Source: Acarospora socialis (lineage: Eukaryota > Ascomycota > Lecanoromycetes > Acarosporales > Acarosporaceae). Taken from it: a stretch of DNA of 64,000 nt. Below the pieces are notes generated by a model. That model saw nothing but the letters and a program-made list of their open reading frames with translations. It was not told the DNA's origin and did not search any database. The translations under genes were made by a program, and so were the position numbers. Of the stretch, positions 23,330-34,158 are shown piece by piece; the stretch's first letter is position 1; each line of letters opens with the position of its first letter. Where the stretch lies: the NCBI GenBank assembly GCA_025617375.2, contig JAMYGW020000003.1, positions 620,001 to 684,000 on the forward strand, in the 5' to 3' direction.

Positions 23330-24720
23330 ACGCAAGGAGAAGGCTTTTTTCTGTATACACAATTTATAGACTTATATACACAATGTGACTACATATTTAA
23401 AATTTAGTAGTCATCAAAACAATAGAAATATGAATTCTTCATCCCATCATTCTCACTGATCTTCTCACTGTTCATACACTCTCTGCAAGTCTGTTCATCA
23501 TTGCTGATTTTATTGCTGTCTGTATTCTTTCTGCATGTTTCTCTGCAAATCTGTTCATCATCACTGACTCATTCATCTGTATCTTCTCTGCAAGTTTCTT
23601 CACAAATCTTTAAATTTAACATGTCAGTCTCTTTTGCTCTGAATCTTTGACTCTCTGTAGAAAAACTGTGAAAGTAAGAATTTCTCTTGAATACTGAAGA
23701 TAAGACTTACTGCAAGTTTCTTCACAAGTTGATTCATTTTCACTGATCTTTTCAAGATTCAGATTTTCTCTGCAAGTTCATTCATTCTTATTTCTGCAAA
23801 CATCTTCACAAGTCTGTCTATTTTTGTTGATCTCATCACTGCTCATATTGTCTTTACATGTCTCTTTGCAAATCTGTTCACTCTCATTAATCTTTACACT
23901 GTTCACAAGATCTTCACAAGACTTCTTGTTCTTTTTTATATGAGTCTTTATGTGATTCTTCATTTAATTTGTCTGCAACTTTGACATTCATAATGATGTT
24001 CATTTTCTATGCTTCTGTTTCATTCACAATTTTTATATTTATAATGTCTGTTTTGTAGACTTTTTTTGAGTTTGCTGATATACTCAACAGTATTGTGCTG
24101 TTCATGCTCTGTCATAAATCTGTAATGCAGCAGTATCTACAGACAGCACTTGAGACTGAACTCAAAAAACAGACAAATTGTTCACACTTTCATGCTGTTG
24201 TGATCAGTGTACTGAATAAAAACTTGTCTCAGTGTGAAATTGAGACACAGAATATTCAATTGAAATCTGTTTTTGAATTCTTTCACTGTAAAACAGTCTG
24301 TAAAACAGTCAGTAAAGCAGTCTGCAAAGCAGTCAGTAAAGTCAGTAAAGTCAGTAAAGTGCATTTACAGAGATTGTGAAGAATTTATCTTTCATACTTC
24401 ATAACTCTGATGATTTGTCAATTGATCTTGTTGATGCTGTTCATGATGTTTCACTTGATTCTTGAATTGTTCATTTGCAAGATCAAAGTCAATTATGTGT
24501 GTAGTCATGATGTATGTCTAAATTCTATGTTTTCTTCTATATACTGTGTTGCATAGAATTGTATGTGAAGGGGTAGTCACTATGTCTAAAGGGGAAGTCA
24601 TAATGTAGAATTGCTGAAAGAGGAAGTTCCATGTAGGACAGTACAATATAAGATTAAATAATCATTTCCATGCCCCAATACCTCTATTCATGTACTCCAT
24701 AATGTCTGGCCCCAAATTTT
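23330..24720. repeat. Second AT-rich block with decayed repeat units (RIP-like)
   Basis: Composition turns strongly AT-rich near 23330 and recovers near 24720. Between about 23440 and 23960 the plus strand repeats a degenerate theme, CTCTGCAAGTyTsTTCAy followed by a CTGAT-like stretch, at least six times. Read on the minus strand, short open pieces give related peptides with a C-x3-C core (ICKETCKDN, QTCEDVCRN, QICRETCRKN, STCEETC). This suggests a former repeat-bearing coding sequence or element, heavily degraded. The family is unknown. Confidence 0.6.
24287..24358 (+). repeat. Short tandem repeat, 9-12 bp units around CAGTCAGTAAAG
   Basis: Units of the form CAGTCWGTAAA(A/G) follow each other about seven times, and the last three are exact AGTAAAGTC repeats. 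They sit inside the AT-rich block and would encode VCK/VSK repeats in one frame. Replication slippage is a sufficient explanation. Confidence 0.7.
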
Positions 24721-24845
24721 AAACTCCAGCCCTACGTGATATACGGTCTTGCTCACAGGTGTTGCCAATGGATGGTTTAAAACAAACACCGGATTCTCAA
24801 ACACCGGATTGATTGCAGTTGTCCAGCTCAACCGACATCGCTCTG

Positions 24846-25966
24846 ATGGCACCCACATTACCACAATTCAACCCAGCAAGACTACGGTCGTACATTCTCA
24901 GGTTACCGCTTTTCACGCGCGTCACATTGCTTCTGCTGCTTGTTTTCTGGTTCTTGGAGTTGCAGTCAATATGGAACGTCATACAGTGGGGGGCGTTGAT
25001 ACCAAAGAAGGTCGGCCTTAGTACTAGTCGGTAACCACGGGTTGTTGATGGGGATATCCTCGGCGAGTGCGCTTGAAAATGTGAAGGCTGATCGCTTTCT
25101 TAGTGTATCGACTGAACACCTACCCATTAGTCCACGTGAATTTCCTCCATGCGCTATTCAATGCTCTTGCGCTCACACCGTTGATGGAACGTTTCGAGGC
25201 AGAGCATGGAACCTTGCTTACGGGGGCGATGTTTGGTGGCCGTGAGTGGCAGGGACACGATCCGTGGCGAAACATCCTAGGATGAGGGGATTGTGTACTG
25301 ACAGAGATGCAGCGCTATCAACAATCCCGGCAGGTCTGTATTTGCTATTCGAAAAGGTCGTGCTGAGAGGCAATACCGCGATGATGGGGGCGAGGTGTGT
25401 AAATTCAAGCTTCCGGACCGAGTAAAGCATAGGCTGATCCGGCTGGTAGTGTGTGGGTTTTCGTCCTCTTGGCAGTCGAAGCTATCAAGACCTACAAAGC
25501 CAATCCATATTTCAGGTAGCTCGTCCGCACGGAAGATTCCCACCGCCGAATTACTGATGTGCGCCTAGCTTGAGCGTATATAAAATACCAACCTGGACCA
25601 CACCTTTGATCATTACATTGTTTGTCACCTTCCTTGTCCCGAACACTAGCCTTCTTGGCCATCTCTGCAGCGTCGCAGTAGGGTATCTCTGTTGGTGTTC
25701 ATGCTATTCGTTCAGGGTTCCCATGCTAATATCTCGTCGCAGTCGGTCTTGGCTACCTGAACCTTTTGGCTCCACCGGAGAAGGTGCTTCGCTGGATAGA
25801 GGGGAAGATGAACCTGCTCGGGAGATTGCCGCACTACGTTTCAGTGGACCAAAAGATTTATGGACGATACGGCGTACTACCATCCACGGCGCCCACGTTG
25901 GCTGGGACAACAGAAAATGCCGTGCCGTTAACTTATATGGCCTCTACTCAGCGTTTAGGCTCATAG
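24846..25966 (+). CDS. RBD2: Rhomboid-family intramembrane serine protease Rbd2
   Basis: Golgi rhomboid protease; in several fungi Rbd2 processes the sterol-response factor SREBP, though no substrate is evident here. Six exons (24846-25026, 25104-25241, 25313-25394, 25450-25515, 25569-25690, 25743-25966) give 270 residues. The N-terminus MAPTLPQFNPARLRSYILRL leads into membrane helix 1. HALFNALALTPLMERFE, the active-site serine in MMGASVWVF (Ser134) and the catalytic His in NTSLLGHLCS (His187) are intact. The C-terminal APPEKVLRWIEGKMNLLGRL is the family's cytosolic tail. The first donor (GTCGGT at 25027) is weak but keeps the conserved LSTMYRLNTYP; a GTACTA donor 6 nt earlier would also stay in phase. 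Confidence 0.92.
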
Positions 25967-26369
25967 ACAAGGCACACCCTTATGTGCTGTACCTTTGCTC
26001 GTCGTCTGATTCCATATCCTTCAGAATGGTATACTTGCATCTGTCCCCTCAATCGCTTCCTTGTTCTATCAATCCTTTGGCCCCATAGATATACGTCGTG
26101 ATAGAGCCTTTACCCTATCAACCATGGCCGAAATCACCTAACATGTCACTAGTAATTACGTTCATCCCAAAGTCCAAGTTACTCTCTATCATGCTTCTCA
26201 TGGTCGGATTGACTTGTTCTTGCCAAGAGTGGCCTGCGGTCCGCCGTATACGAAGCTATAACTCCTACCCTTTTACCTTGAACTGATTGTTACAAAGCCC
26301 GTAACGACTGCGTGTGCCATTCGACACGATCACAGCTTGGTCGATCATTCATCCTAATCCCAGATATCA
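25967..26369. other. Intergenic region RBD2 - GAA1
   Basis: About 400 bp between two genes on the same strand. No gene or repeat is visible; it should include the GAA1 promoter. Confidence 0.4.
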
Positions 26370-28447
26370 ATGATAAGTGAGCTTCATTCCTATGCCTCAG
26401 CTGGCAGCTCATTGACACCATACATACAGTCCCAACACTTCTGACCTTACGGAGGGACCCACGGATTCTTAAGCTACCGCCATATCTCTCTGCCATTTGT
26501 ATCCTTGTCGGGGTCGCCTGGCTTCTTCTCCTTCCTCTGGACAAGTACTCACGTCAAACCTACATCTCAGAGAACGCACTGCTGCCGGGGCAGGTGCATA
26601 CATACTTTGGAGGAAGTGAGCAGAATGTCTTCCGGGCGTTCAAGTATGAGGTGGACGCTCTCAGAGCTGAAAGCGATGACACGTATGGTACCGTTCGATG
26701 CTGGCGTCTTGTGCGATACTGAATTTATAAACTGAGGTGTAGTGTTGTCGAGAAGCTCGAAGTTATCTTCAAATCCACGGGCTTGAAGACTGCCAGACAA
26801 CCATACAGCTACAGTTCATCTGGACGCTCACATACTGGCGAAAATGTCTACTCGATCCTGCACGCACCGAGGGGTGATGCTACAGAAGCCATTGTGCTTG
26901 TTGCAGCGTGGAGGAACATGGACGGAGACTTGAATCGAAGTGGTGTAGCGCTGCTTTTCACGTTGGCAAAATACTTCAAACGTATGATTTCTGTCCGGGG
27001 GTATTCTCTCCGCTATCGCTCAGCGTAATAACCAATGTGCTGCAGGGTGGTCATTGTGGTCGAAGGACATCATCTTCTTGGTCCCTGCCGACAGTCGAGC
27101 AGGGCCACAAGCGTGGGTGGACGCATATCATGATAGTCCTTCTAATCAATCTGTCGCGCCCTTGACCCTGAAAAGTGGAGCTTTGCAGGGGGTGGTCGCA
27201 ATGGACTACGCCCTCGATCACAGCTTCGAGTCCGTACACATCGTGTACGATGGGATCAACGGTCAACTACCCAACCTGGATCTGTTCAACACGGCAGTCT
27301 CAATCGCCAGTGGCCAGATGGGCATGGCTACATTTTTGCAGCGGATGGGGAAGCATGATGATAGTTACAGGGAAAGACTTCAAACGATGCTTAGAGGCAT
27401 GGTTAGCCAGGGTCTTGGTCATGCTTCAGGCCCTCACAGCAGCTTCATTCCATATCACGTCGATGCTATCACCCTACAAGCAGTCGGCTTAGGCTGGCAG
27501 GATGAGATTGCCATGGGAAGATCCGTTGAAAGTATATTCCGGAGTCTCAATAACCTCCTCGAACATTTTCACCAGAGTTTCTTCTTCTACCTTCTGATGC
27601 AGGTAAACCGCTTTGTCAGCATCGGAACGTATCTGCCCAGTGCGATGTTAGTGGCGGTCAACTTCACCATTACAGCTATTGCCCTTTGGGTGCAGAGTGG
27701 ACGCGATCGAACTGCAGGTGTATTTCCGGGAAATGTCGCCTCGACGACGGCCCCTCTAAGCTCTGAAAAAGCCGACGTTGACGTCATCAAGTTTAATGGG
27801 ATGGTTGCCGTCGTCCCAAAGGATGCCCTCGTCGTGACTGAGAGGCATCTTTCTTTACCCCTAACCCTGGTGGTCGGGGCGCATTTCTTTGGTGCCCTTC
27901 ATCTCTATGTGTTTAATCGCATGCCGGAACAAGTACGCTTATTATCTGCCATAAACCCACGTCTCTGCTAATTCGTGTCCAGACGATGACGACGGCCATG
28001 GTCACTTTTTCGCTATTTGACCTTCTCGGTCCCTATGTGATTTCATTCCTGCTAACCCGTTATTTCACGCCAAGCGAACAGCAACACATATTACTGAAAT
28101 CCTTCTCATTGCTTGTACTTGGCATGTTCCTGTCCGCTCTTGCCACGCTTAACTTTTCCCTGGCATTTCTAACCGGTCTCCTTTCCGCGCCGTTGACTTT
28201 CATTCCCATCCGTCCTCAGTCGCGCGTGGTAGCGTTGGGAGGAAGCTTGCTGCTGAGTTTGATTTCTCCCCTGGCTGTGCTCTGTGCCTGCAGCATATAT
28301 TGGAAGATGCCGGTGCAAGACATCCTGATCGAAGCGGCGTTCGGGTGGAACGTTTGGGGCATGCGGACGCAGGTCGTTGTATGGTGTGTCTGGTGGCCAG
28401 CGTGGCTGATTGGAACCGTCATCATGGCTTCTTCGGTGGTAAGTTAG
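26370..28447 (+). CDS. GAA1: GPI transamidase subunit Gaa1
   Basis: Endoplasmic-reticulum subunit of the GPI transamidase complex that attaches GPI anchors to proteins; it has an M28-peptidase-like lumenal domain. Five exons (26370-26376, 26430-26682, 26743-26981, 27046-27932, 27983-28447) give 616 residues. The first coding exon is only 7 nt (ATG ATA A). After the splice come LRRDPRILKLPPYLS and membrane segment 1 (AICILVGVAWLLLLPL), then NALLPGQVHTYFGGSEQNVF, GENVYSILHAPRGDATEA, WSKDIIFLVPAD and the multi-pass C-terminal half. The GH72 glucanosyltransferase in this window is a likely client because it ends in a GPI signal. The end is read through a possible GTAAGT donor to a nearby stop, so the last residues are slightly uncertain. 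Confidence 0.93.
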
Positions 28448-28762
28448 ACGGAGATTGGGCAGCGGTTCGGGACATGGTGTGGATCATTCGACACGGAAGA
28501 TTTAAAGCATTGTGCCAAGTATGGGAGCCCTACCGTAACAACGACTGAACACCTCTGTGCCTCAGCCCTACCGAAAGCGGTCAGTGCACTGCAAATGGTC
28601 CAAAATCAGAGGAACTGCAAGACAGATGGTGATTCTTTCATCGGTTGCCGATGCAACTGCATGCATTGCTCTCGCAACGTATTCTCCTCTCGGATCTGGT
28701 GGTACAGGCTAGTGTGTGGTAAGGCGCCCCGCAACACCGTGAGCTCAGCCACACCCCTAACG
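28448..28762. other. Convergent intergenic region GAA1 / RPN9
   Basis: About 315 bp between two gene ends. Nothing further is visible. Confidence 0.4.
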
Positions 28763-30018
28763 CTATGCCGCCCAGACGTCCTTTCCAACCCCCTCGATCC
28801 AGTTTCCGAGCTGGTTGACGCTCGAGTCCCACTCTTTCAATCTCACCTTCATACCGTCGATCTGTTTCAAATCCAAGACCTTCGGCTGTACCCAGTTTAT
28901 TCGAGCAATTTCGGCCACTTGATCGATGCTGCCCCTCAACAAGCCCAGGCTCAAGGCCTTCATGATCAGGTGCTCAATCTCGTTTGGCTGGACCTTTGTC
29001 TCGTCTGAGATGGTGGCAAAGGTCATGGCGCGGTCATGCGCTGGCCGTCGGAAGACGGTCTCTGTCAGGGCTGATAGGGAGATCTTTTGGTATAAAAACA
29101 TCTTGTGCTCATCCAGAAGCTTGTTCTTGGATATGTTGCCGGCGAGGACATCGTAAGCCGCTAGGTCGCCACGATTGAAGGCAAAGAGCAATTCACGCAA
29201 CCAGGCATGTGGCGTCCCAACCAAGGAGTCGAGTATCGGGTGGAGGAGAAGCTCGCCAAAATTATAGATCGAGTCAGAGACAAGAGCCGCCACACTGAGA
29301 TCGTAGGCTCTCGATATGCGCTCATCCGTCGTCAAGTCTTTCAGGTCAATGCAGGCGAGGTAAAGAAGAGCGTTACGATAGTAGGAAGCGAACTCATGTT
29401 TTGCCTGACTAGGATTAGCAAACAAGTCCCAGCGTCGTCCTAAATCTCACGACCTACGTGATAGTAGTCGGCATTGACGCGGTAGAACGTTGCGTGTACA
29501 ACGTTCTCTACCGAATCGAAACCGTCGAGGATGGCTTCTGCTCGATCCAACTCCGTCCGTGCACCTTCGAGATTCTGGAGATGTAGGTTCACACTCGCCA
29601 GAGCCACGGTGCCGTAAACGAAGGCATCCTGTGACGAGGGTTTGTTGACTCTGTCTACGAGCGAGGTGAGGAAAGTCAGTCGTTCATGGTCGTCTAGCTC
29701 ACTAGTGCATTAGCTAGAGCAATGCGGGCCACAAAGCGTCATGTATCTACCCTTGCATCGTGTAACAGCGAGGAGACCCAGTGTAACAAGTTTGAGCTGG
29801 TTGATCTTGTCCCCGAAACTCAAGATGAAGTTCTTCCAAAGTGCCAGCCGCTGAGGAGCACTCTCCGGATGATTAAAGTAGTCCACCAAGGCGTCGGTGA
29901 GCTGATGCCAAAGTTTGCGCTCCCAGAAGTCTTCAAAAGTCATGTATAGATGCTGAAGTTCGACGGGTGCGGCATCTCGTTGCTCGGAGAGGAAATTTGG
30001 TATTGTGTCGATGTCCAT
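28763..30018 (-). CDS. RPN9: 26S proteasome regulatory subunit Rpn9 (PCI domain)
   Basis: Non-ATPase lid subunit of the 19S regulatory particle. Three exons on the minus strand (30018-29751, 29693-29458, 29404-28763) give 381 residues. The start IPNFLSEQRDAAPVELQHLY, the helical repeats (KLWHQLTDALVDYF, LALWKNFILSFGDKINQLK) and the C-terminal PCI domain (LTETVFRRPAHDRAMTFATI, EIEHLIMKALSLGLLRGSID) fit the family. I took Met at 30018 (MDIDTIPNF) because the frame upstream has no ATG. The second intron joins NADYYH to AKHEFASYYRNALLYL exactly as in homologs. Confidence 0.95.
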
Positions 30019-30327
30019 GGGTACGGACAATGCCAGGGCGAGGATTGGACTGTTGTCGACTTGAAGGTTATTCCGGCTAGATGTGATGGATAGAAGGATG
30101 TGAGTTTGGATATAAGGCGTGTAGTCAGCTCTCTATGTATAGTGCCTAGATCGACGAAGAAAGCTGGTACGAGTTCGGGATGTTCCATGCAGAGCCGCAC
30201 GGTAGCGAGAGCGGAGGTTCACTTGCGTACTAGCGCGACATGGACCCCAAGTCCACCCACGTTTCCCAAGTCTTCTGTCTCCTTCAGGAACATCAGTTTA
30301 AGGACGCAGTAGCACGAGACACACGAT
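30019..30327. promoter_or_regulatory. Compact divergent promoter, RPN9 and complex I 40-kDa subunit
   Basis: Only 309 bp separate the two divergent starts. No PACE element of the yeast type (GGTGGCAAA) is seen. Nothing else can be supported. Confidence 0.45.
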
Positions 30328-31968
30328 ATGCAGAATTGCCGGGCCAGACGGATCGGGACCTGCCTTAAAGCTGGCGTGCGGCAACCGCTCCGACCGTCAG
30401 CGGCCACTCAGAGGAGGGGTTTGCAAGATGTGACCATCACGAGAACGGGCAAGCCAATCATCAGAGTCCAGGGTGGAAGGTAAGCCGCAGAGTTCTGATG
30501 TGCAATTGCTACGTAGGATGTTCCACTTGAGCTAATGCGAGGTATCTTCGGCAGGTCTTCGCTCGGAGGTAACCTAGCCCTACATTCTTCATAGGCTATC
30601 GCTGAGACATGGCTAAGGGCACACCGCTACGGTGTTCGGAGCCACCGGATTCCTCGGTCGTTATATTGTGAACAGGCTTGGTAACCTGATCCTGCCCTCG
30701 AGGTGTCAGTAGGAGCCTAACACTCGAAAGCTGGACAAGGATGTACCGTCGTTGTGCCCTACCGGGAAGAGATGGCAAGGCGCCACTTGAAGGTGACAGG
30801 GGACTTGGGGAGAGTTGTGTTCATGGTGAGAAACGCTTAGGTTATTGTGGGGGAGAGGAACACCGTTTCTGACGGTGTGCGTGGCGTAGGAATATGATCT
30901 AAGAAACACACAATCACTGGAGGAGAGTGTACGGCACTCGGATGTCGTGTACAATCTTATCGGACGGACTTATCCTACAAAGTATGTCTTTTTCAACAGC
31001 GGGGTACAACAGATTTGTCACTGATGTACGGTCCTCTTTTAAAGAAATTTCAGCTATGAAGATGTTCATGTAGAAGGCGCGGAGCGGATCGCAGAAGCAG
31101 TGGCCAAATACGATATAGACCGATTCATCCACGTTTCATCTTACAATGCCGATAAGAACTCACCCTCAGACTTTTTCCGGACAAAAGTATGGCTCCAGCA
31201 ACCCTCGTACTTGCTTGACAGATCAAGCTGACTGGTGATTCGACAGGGTTGGGGTGAGGAAGTCGTGCGAAGCATCTTCCCAGAAACCACGATCGTCAGA
31301 CCTGCGCCGATGTTCGGGAACGAAGATCGGCTCTTGCATAAACTTGCCGGGGTAACCAACCTCTTGACTGCGAACCACATGCAGGAAAGGTTCTGGCCAG
31401 TACACGTGAGCAGATCCCCGATCGATTAGGACGGCTTCAGATGGCAATGATACGCTAACATGGCGCTCTCAGGCCATTGATGTCGGACACGCTCTGGAAG
31501 TGATGCTCCAAGATGATAGTACAGCGTCTGAAACCTTTGAGTTGTATGGACCCAAGAACTACTCAATGGCGGAGATTGGCGAATTGGTCGACAAGGAGAT
31601 CATCAAGCACCGGCGGCACATCAACGTCCCAAAGCGCATCCTCAAGCCAGTGGGCAACATCCTCAACAAGGTGTTGTGGTGGCCAACTATGTCGGCCGAT
31701 GAAATCGAGCGACAATTCATCGATCAGAAGATTGACCCTTCGGCGAAGACCTTCAAAGATCTGGAGATCGAACCAGCTGAGCTAAGCAATCTCACATTTC
31801 ATTATTTGGCAAGTCTTCCGAAGGTAGTAATCATGTGCGCTCTCTGGCTAACGTCGAGTGTCTCTTTAGCAAGCGTACAGGAGTTCGGCCTTCTATGATC
31901 TGCCGCCGGCAACGGAGCGCGAAAAGAGGGAGGAGAAGAAGTATCTGCACGTCCTTGACGATCAATAG
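30328..31968 (+). CDS. nuo-40: NADH:ubiquinone oxidoreductase 40-kDa subunit (NDUFA9 type)
   Basis: Accessory complex I subunit with an atypical short-chain-dehydrogenase fold that binds NADPH. Nine exons (30328-30479, 30555-30568, 30618-30680, 30731-30825, 30890-30981, 31045-31186, 31247-31405, 31473-31808, 31870-31968) give 383 residues. [20 protein letters not shown] is a basic presequence. The nucleotide-binding turn GATGFLG is at residues 63-69, followed by [40 protein letters not shown] and [17 protein letters not shown]. Exon 2 is a 14-nt micro-exon. The last intron (31809-31869) starts with GC, not GT; using it gives the conserved [23 protein letters not shown] donor 15 nt further on would insert five residues in frame. 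Confidence 0.93.
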
Positions 31969-32138
31969 TCCAACGTTACCTGTCGGATGAATCGTAGTGG
32001 CCAATCAGTAGTGTAATCTGATTAACATGCCGGACGACCTTTCTCCAAACTCCGTGACTGTGATGCACAGCATTAAATCCTGTATTCGTTATTATCACAT
32101 TTGGCTTGATGCTGAATCGAGCAAAAAGTTCAAAATAT

Positions 32139-32242
32139 CGACAATGACAAGGTTCGAACTTGCGCGGCCGAAGCCATAAGATATCGATGCACCGTGATGG
32201 TACGTTCAAGTCTTACCCATTAAACCACTCTGGCACATTGTC
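32139..32242 (-). tRNA. tRNA-Ser (anticodon UGA) with a 22-nt intron
   Basis: Reading from 32242 downward, GACAATG pairs perfectly with CATTGTC as acceptor stem, with G as the discriminator base (usual for serine). The anticodon stem is TAAGA/TCTTA, with loop C-T-TGA-A then A, split after position 37 by 22 nt (CGTACCATCACGGTGCATCG then AT). A long variable arm (TGGCTTCGGCC) and the T arm GCAAG-TTCGAAC-CTTGT complete it. The mature length is 82 nt, normal for tRNA-Ser. It lies alone between the complex I gene and the metallo-beta-lactamase gene. Confidence 0.9.
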
Positions 32243-32569
32243 TAAAGATTGCGTTAGTTCATCCGGAAGATTAATACTTGAGATCGACGCTGAGAGGTCT
32301 ATCAAAATCTTATAAGGATGTGTTTTGGATTGCTTTCTCAGTGACCATGCAGTATGCGTTTGAAATGCGTTCATCCCAAGGTGCTACACGGTTTCTTCGC
32401 TTGAGAAACATACATGTTCTTATACTGGTCGGCAACTGGGTGGGCCGTAGTGATTCCTTACTTGGTCGCAACAGATATTGTATTCCTACACTTCACGCTG
32501 CATAAGTGTCGCTGCATCGGATAACCGTCGCGACGTGTATGATTTGTCGACCAAAGAATAATCCAACGC
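32243..32569. other. Intergenic region right of the tRNA gene
   Basis: About 330 bp, somewhat AT-rich, without a gene I can support. It lies downstream of the metallo-beta-lactamase gene and upstream of the tRNA (minus strand). Confidence 0.35.
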
Positions 32570-33654
32570 TCACAACGCCGCTCTCCCCTGAGTTTGCCAC
32601 TGATCTTGAGATACCTGTACGACCTTACCGTCTCCCTCAAGCTTGCGCAGCACCTGAAGAAGCCCTCTCTCCGCTGGTTCGTGCAGATTCTCCGGCACGT
32701 CCTTGTAGATGACCTTGACGATTTCGGTCGGTGTCCACGCGGCGGAGGTGCCATCGCCGTCGGGGGTGCCAGCGGTTACATGCGTTGTCGTCGTCGTCTT
32801 CGTCGTCCCCGTCTTTAGCACCTGCATGACCTCATCCTCCCGCTGCTGCCGGTGCCGGATGTATTCTGCGATCCTGCCGCGGCCGTCTTCGATGACGGCG
32901 CCGTGGCCCGGATAGGCTCTGCCGCTGAACTGGCGCTGCATTTGGTCGAGGCTGGAGAGGTAGGTGGGCAGGTCCTCGAAGACGGCCGTCCCGTGGCCTA
33001 ATACGTTGTCCCCCGTGAACATCGCGTCTTCTTCATCCAGCACCAGGGCCATGTGGTCGCTGGTGTGACCCGGGCAATGGAACGCCCTCAGGCTGGCGCC
33101 CTCAGTCCGGAATACCCGCCCGTTCTGGATGTCGATCTGGCCTCCTTCGGGGCCGTTCTTGTACACCTTTGCATCCGGGCAGATTTCCAGTAGATCCTGG
33201 ATGCCGCCGACATGGTCGTGATGCCAATGCGTCAGGATCGCCTCATGCACGGTTGCTTTCTCCGACGCGAGGACATCTTTCAGCAGTCGCGACCACGACG
33301 GTTTGCCCTCGCCGGTGTCGATGAGTAAGCGCCGAGGTCCTCTGCCGACTAGGTATGTATTCGTGCCTTTGGGAAGTTTAACGAATCAGCAGAGGATCAA
33401 TTGAAATCAGAGCCGTAAACGATATTCGCGGGCGAACGGTGAAAGCACTGGCTGTCATACCTTGCAAGGTGAACTATGCCGAGAGGACGGTCAACAATCA
33501 CGGCTCGCTGTCTGCACAATTGTGTGCTTTTTCTCGCTTTGGGCGCGCACCCATGACTCTGCTTACGTACCTTCCCCGGATTTCCACCCAGGATCCGGAT
33601 CACCGTGGCGCTCAGCCTTTCCACATCTGGCAAGGACACTAGGTGAGTTGCCAT
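32570..33654 (-). CDS. LACTB2-like metallo-beta-lactamase-fold hydrolase
   Basis: Zinc hydrolase of the LACTB2 group (human LACTB2 is a mitochondrial endoribonuclease; fungal relatives also include polyketide thioesterases). Three exons on the minus strand (33654-33571, 33473-33461, 33366-32570) give 297 residues. The middle one is a 13-nt micro-exon encoding FTLQ plus one base, needed to form GKFTLQGTNTYLVG. The metal-binding motif HWHHDH is at residues 79-84, with further ligands in FHCPGHTSDH, FTGDNVLG and YPGHGAV. The C-terminal winged-helix part (TPTEIVKVIYKDVPENLHEP) matches LACTB2. A Thr-rich insert (KTGTTKTTTTTHVTAGTPDG) is unusual. No biosynthetic cluster surrounds it, so a housekeeping role is likelier. 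Confidence 0.9.
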
Positions 33655-34158
33655 ACCGTCCGAATGCTGCTGCGAAGACCGAAACACTCACTTGTAACCA
33701 TGAGGGGTCACAATTGCGTCAAGATCCTATCGCGCCATATACCCTAACGCAGTGACGGCAAAACGCAGCGTGCGGGTCAGTGTTTCCCGCGCTGAATAAT
33801 ATCCACTCAACAATGCCCCGTGCCTCGGTAGCTCCGTGTCAGCAAAGTACGGGTAGGAAATGTTATTCCCACATAGGCGGGTAACCTGAAGCATGGTAGG
33901 AAGTACGCAGCAAGGACGTTTGGTCATCTTATCTTGTCTTCAGAACGACTTTACTATAACGATACTAACATATACACTAGAGGCATGTGTCCCTGATAAG
34001 TACTTGAATTGCTCATGGCCTTGACATGCCTTTCCTCCACCCCCCCATTCGTACCTCCCACCCTGCATTCTGTATTGCTGGCTCCCCAGGTCCACTAATT
34101 TCAACCTCATCCGCCCGCGGGCAGAAAAATAGTTGCCTCCAGCGCTACGCTCCATCCT
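33655..34158. other. Intergenic region between ACO1 end and metallo-beta-lactamase start
   Basis: About 500 bp. I see no gene; it should hold the ACO1 3' UTR and the promoter of the next minus-strand gene. Confidence 0.4.

Noticed and set aside
23440-24360. Possible CRISPR-like array of repeats
   Set aside because: Units vary in length and sequence, spacers are not unique blocks, and the host is a eukaryote; this is decayed repetitive DNA.
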